Source of the DNA: Cyclobacteriaceae bacterium
GTDB lineage: Bacteria > Bacteroidota > Bacteroidia > Cytophagales > Cyclobacteriaceae
Reading direction: 5' to 3'
Assembly: GCA_025363495.1 (NCBI GenBank)
Contig: JANYDR010000122.1
Location: forward strand, 1-16,345
Length of the DNA: 16,345 nucleotides
Shown here piece by piece: positions 14,703-16,345 of this stretch; positions within the stretch are counted from its first letter, which is position 1; each line of letters opens with the position of its first letter. The position numbers and the translations under genes were made by a program. The notes under the pieces are model-generated. The model made no database searches. It saw nothing but the letters and a program-made list of their open reading frames with translations, and was not told where the DNA came from.

Positions 14703-14864
14703 CTTACTGCCAAATACAGTGTTGCTACGCCAGCCAACTGGAAACATGGCGAAGATGTAATCATTACAGCGGCGGTTAAGGATGAAGAAATAGCAGGCCG
14801 TTTTCCGAAAGGACATACCCGGGTAAAACCATATTTGAGGACAACACCGCAGCCTAATATTTAG
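14703..14864 (+). other. In-frame C-terminal remainder of the peroxiredoxin beyond the TAA
   Basis: In the peroxiredoxin frame the DNA after the stop encodes LTAKYSVATPANWKHGED, then 35 more residues ending in TTPQPNI and TAG. Prx6 proteins typically have Q-L-T-x-x-x-x-V-A-T-P-x-N-W at exactly this point (family knowledge). The tail has no further stop or shift, and a terminator follows 22 bases after it. It is the old C terminus, not a separate gene. Confidence 0.88.
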
Positions 14865-14885
14865 AATTCAACTATAATTGTTACG

Positions 14886-14915
14886 AAAAGACCTTCTTTT
14901 GGAGGTCTTTTTGTT
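14886..14915 (+). terminator. Rho-independent terminator after the peroxiredoxin
   Basis: AAAAGACCT (14886-14894), loop TCTTTTGG, AGGTCTTTT (14903-14911) followed by TGTTTT. The perfect 9-bp stem gives a U-rich 3' end. It lies just past the full-length peroxiredoxin end and separates it from the aminotransferase. Confidence 0.85.
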
Positions 14916-14945
14916 TTACAGCCCTTCATATTTGACGAATACCTG

Positions 14946-14953
14946 TAAATTTG
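14946..14953 (+). promoter_or_regulatory. -7 box upstream of the aminotransferase (TAAATTTG)
   Basis: An exact TAnnTTTG match. No TTG sits at the right distance upstream (nearest is TTTG at 14931-14934, 11 bases away). The transcript would start only a few bases before ATG 14967, which makes an internal start at 14994 worth considering. Confidence 0.45.
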
Positions 14954-14966
14954 CAGTTTCATTTTA

Positions 14967-16124
14967 ATGACACCTGTGCAGAAAGAAAAACCCATGAACG
15001 AACTTCCTATAATGCAGGAAGGAGAAGGAATCACATTGTTTTATCCTCATGTTCCAAAAAAAGCTATTGAGGCTGTAACTGAAGTTTTACAAGGTCGTTG
15101 GATAGGACAAGGTCCACGCGTAGCTCAATTTGAAAAAGAATTTGAAGAAAAATTCGCAGGAGGAGGCAAAGCCCTGGCTGTTGGATCGGGTACGGATGCA
15201 CTTCACCTTGCATACATTCTTGCAGGACTAAAAGAGGGAGATGAGGTAATAACTCCTGTATTTACATGCACGGCTACGACCATTCCATTCCTCTATATGG
15301 GCGTTGTCTTCAGGTTCGCGGATGTAGATCCAAAAACGCTTAATATAAATGTAGATCACGTGCGAGAATTGGTGAATGAAAAAACCAAAGCCATTGTGTG
15401 TGTTCATTATGGCGGACTTCCATGTGATATGGATGAATTGCTTGCTATCGCATCGGAATATAACATTCCTGTTATTGAAGATGCCGCTCATGCAATAGGT
15501 GCCACTTATAAAGGAAAGAAGATAGGGGAAATTTCTCCTTTCACGATGTTTTCATTTCAGGCTATTAAACACATTACTACCGGTGACGGTGGAATGTTGC
15601 TGGTTCAGGATCATGCTATTGTTCCAAAGGCCGAGCGTATTCGTTGGTTTGGCATTGATCGCTCCAATAAGCAAAAGGGCACCTGGGAAAATGATATCTG
15701 GGAAGTTGGATACAAATATCAAATGACGGACATCAGCGCTGCTATGGGATTGGCAGGCCTTCAAGAATTTGATCAGACACTTGCCAATAGACAAAAATTA
15801 TATCAGGCGTATAAAAAAGGACTCGAAGGCGCCAACGGTATTACATTGATCGGAGCCGACGCCACAGATCGAACACACGCAGCGTGGCTCTGCACTGCCC
15901 TGGTTGATAAGAGGCAGGATTTTATGAACAAGCTTCGTGATCAGAAAGTAGAGTCAGGCCAGGTACACTATCGTAATGATCGCTATTCTGTTCTTGGCGG
16001 CCGGCGCTTCGACCTTCCGCACATGGATGCAATTGAAGATAATTATATTGTATTACCATTGCATCAGCATATGGATGAGGCGGATGTGGAATATATATGT
16101 AAGGTGGTGAAGAACGGGTGGTAG
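14967..16124 (+). CDS. DegT/DnrJ/EryC1/StrS family PLP-dependent aminotransferase
   Basis: A 385-residue fold-type I aminotransferase that usually transfers an amino group from glutamate to a nucleotide-activated keto sugar in surface polysaccharide or glycan synthesis. The family pattern is complete: GRWIGQGPRVAQFE near 43-56, the phosphate-binding GSGTDALHLA at 73-82, EDAAHAIGA at 171-179 with Asp172, and FQAIKHITTGDGGM with the PLP-binding Lys201. The C-terminal VHYRNDRYSV is also typical. Starts at 14967, 14994 and 15012 are all in frame; the fold begins near GITLFYPHVP, so 14994 (376 residues) is equally credible, and the -7 box at 14946 leaves almost no leader for 14967. No sugar-pathway neighbours are visible in the window, so its substrate is unknown. 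Confidence 0.93.
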   Translation: MTPVQKEKPMNELPIMQEGEGITLFYPHVPKKAIEAVTEVLQGRWIGQGPRVAQFEKEFEEKFAGGGKALAVGSGTDALHLAYILAGLKEGDEVITPVFTCTATTIPFLYMGVVFRFADVDPKTLNINVDHVRELVNEKTKAIVCVHYGGLPCDMDELLAIASEYNIPVIEDAAHAIGATYKGKKIGEISPFTMFSFQAIKHITTGDGGMLLVQDHAIVPKAERIRWFGIDRSNKQKGTWENDIWEVGYKYQMTDISAAMGLAGLQEFDQTLANRQKLYQAYKKGLEGANGITLIGADATDRTHAAWLCTALVDKRQDFMNKLRDQKVESGQVHYRNDRYSVLGGRRFDLPHMDAIEDNYIVLPLHQHMDEADVEYICKVVKNGW

Positions 16125-16143
16125 AGGGAGCTTAATGGAGCCT

Positions 16144-16170
16144 AAAGCTTAAAGTAGAAAGCTTAAAGCT
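16144..16170. repeat. Tandem pair of AAAGCTTAAAG
   Basis: AAAGCTTAAAG at 16144-16154 and again at 16158-16168, a 14-base period, each holding an AAGCTT palindrome. It lies 20 bases beyond the aminotransferase stop. Two copies only; similar strings occur in intergenic DNA of related bacteria as far as I recall. Confidence 0.5.
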
Positions 16171-16226
16171 GGAGCGCAATTAGGTAGGAGATTGGATTTC
16201 ATTTCGGGTGTGTAAATTAAACTGTG

Positions 16227-16345
16227 TCAGTTAATAATTATCGTAATCATACCTGATGTTGGAATGTGGTCAACTCCCACGTATCCACTGGAGTGCAATG
16301 TTATAAAATTTAGTTTGGAGTTGTCCATCATTTCGACATCAATGC
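16227..16345 (-). CDS. Possible C-terminal end of a minus-strand gene running off the window
   Basis: From the right edge the minus strand is open for 38 codons to a TGA (TCA at 16227-16229), ending ...FITLHSSGYVGVDHIPTSG then six or so hydrophobic residues. The mixed polar/hydrophobic composition looks like a beta-rich protein end. It converges on the aminotransferase. An internal ATG pair lies at about 16330. Too short to name, and an open frame of this length could be chance. The stretch 16171-16226 shows nothing else. Confidence 0.35.
   Translation of the reverse strand, partial: IDVEMMDNSKLNFITLHSSGYVGVDHIPTSGMITIIIN

Noticed and set aside
14529..14816. Minus-strand open frames across the peroxiredoxin tail
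   Set aside because: They are antisense to a coding frame with clear family similarity and show no protein motifs.
1..16345. CRISPR array, phage or toxin-antitoxin system
   Set aside because: I found no regularly spaced repeats, no phage structural genes and no recognisable toxin or antitoxin.

Overview
The window looks like a piece of chromosome from a member of the Bacteroidota, most likely a Cytophagales-type genome. The supporting signs are moderate-to-low GC, genes with little or no Shine-Dalgarno sequence, -7 boxes of the TAnnTTTG type (14194-14201, 14946-14953, and a near match at 1452-1459), exported proteins whose signal peptides end in F-A-Q, and protein families common in that phylum. 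The taxonomic call is an inference from these features, not from a database match.

Left edge (1-1500): the 3' end of an AraC-type regulator converges on a classical short-chain dehydrogenase read from the minus strand. Centre-left (1502-8623): a tight four-gene plus-strand unit encodes a DUF58 membrane protein, a TgpA-like membrane transglutaminase-fold protein with a DUF4129-like tail, a MoxR AAA+ ATPase, and an exported TPR-like protein. Gaps between these genes are 12, 8 and 4 bases. It is a variant of the widespread MoxR/DUF58/transglutaminase module, with the ATPase third and an unrecognised secreted repeat protein last. An AsmA-like envelope protein follows on the same strand (8701-11133), probably from its own promoter.

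Centre-right (11170-13700): an exported subtilase on the minus strand whose last ~20 residues have been moved out of frame at a G5 run; a candidate 41-residue membrane peptide followed by a terminator; and three minus-strand tRNA genes, Leu(CAG), Leu(GAG) and Thr(CGT). The tRNA genes are separated by spacers holding two short palindromic sequences of repeat-element appearance. A terminator for the tRNA transcript faces the small-ORF terminator.

Right (13710-16345): an Rrf2-family regulator with a four-cysteine cluster and a perfect 7-6-7 palindrome over its own start codon; a 1-Cys (Prx6-type) peroxiredoxin interrupted by an in-frame TAA that leaves 53 further family-like codons before a second stop and a terminator; a DegT/StrS-type PLP aminotransferase; a short direct repeat; and a possible minus-strand gene end running off the right edge.

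The observations I most trust as unusual are the two C-terminal lesions (subtilase frameshift, peroxiredoxin nonsense codon) and the Rrf2 palindrome. The MoxR unit is the nearest thing to a multi-gene system here. Its core is known as a co-occurring module; its fourth gene and gene order are the less familiar parts.
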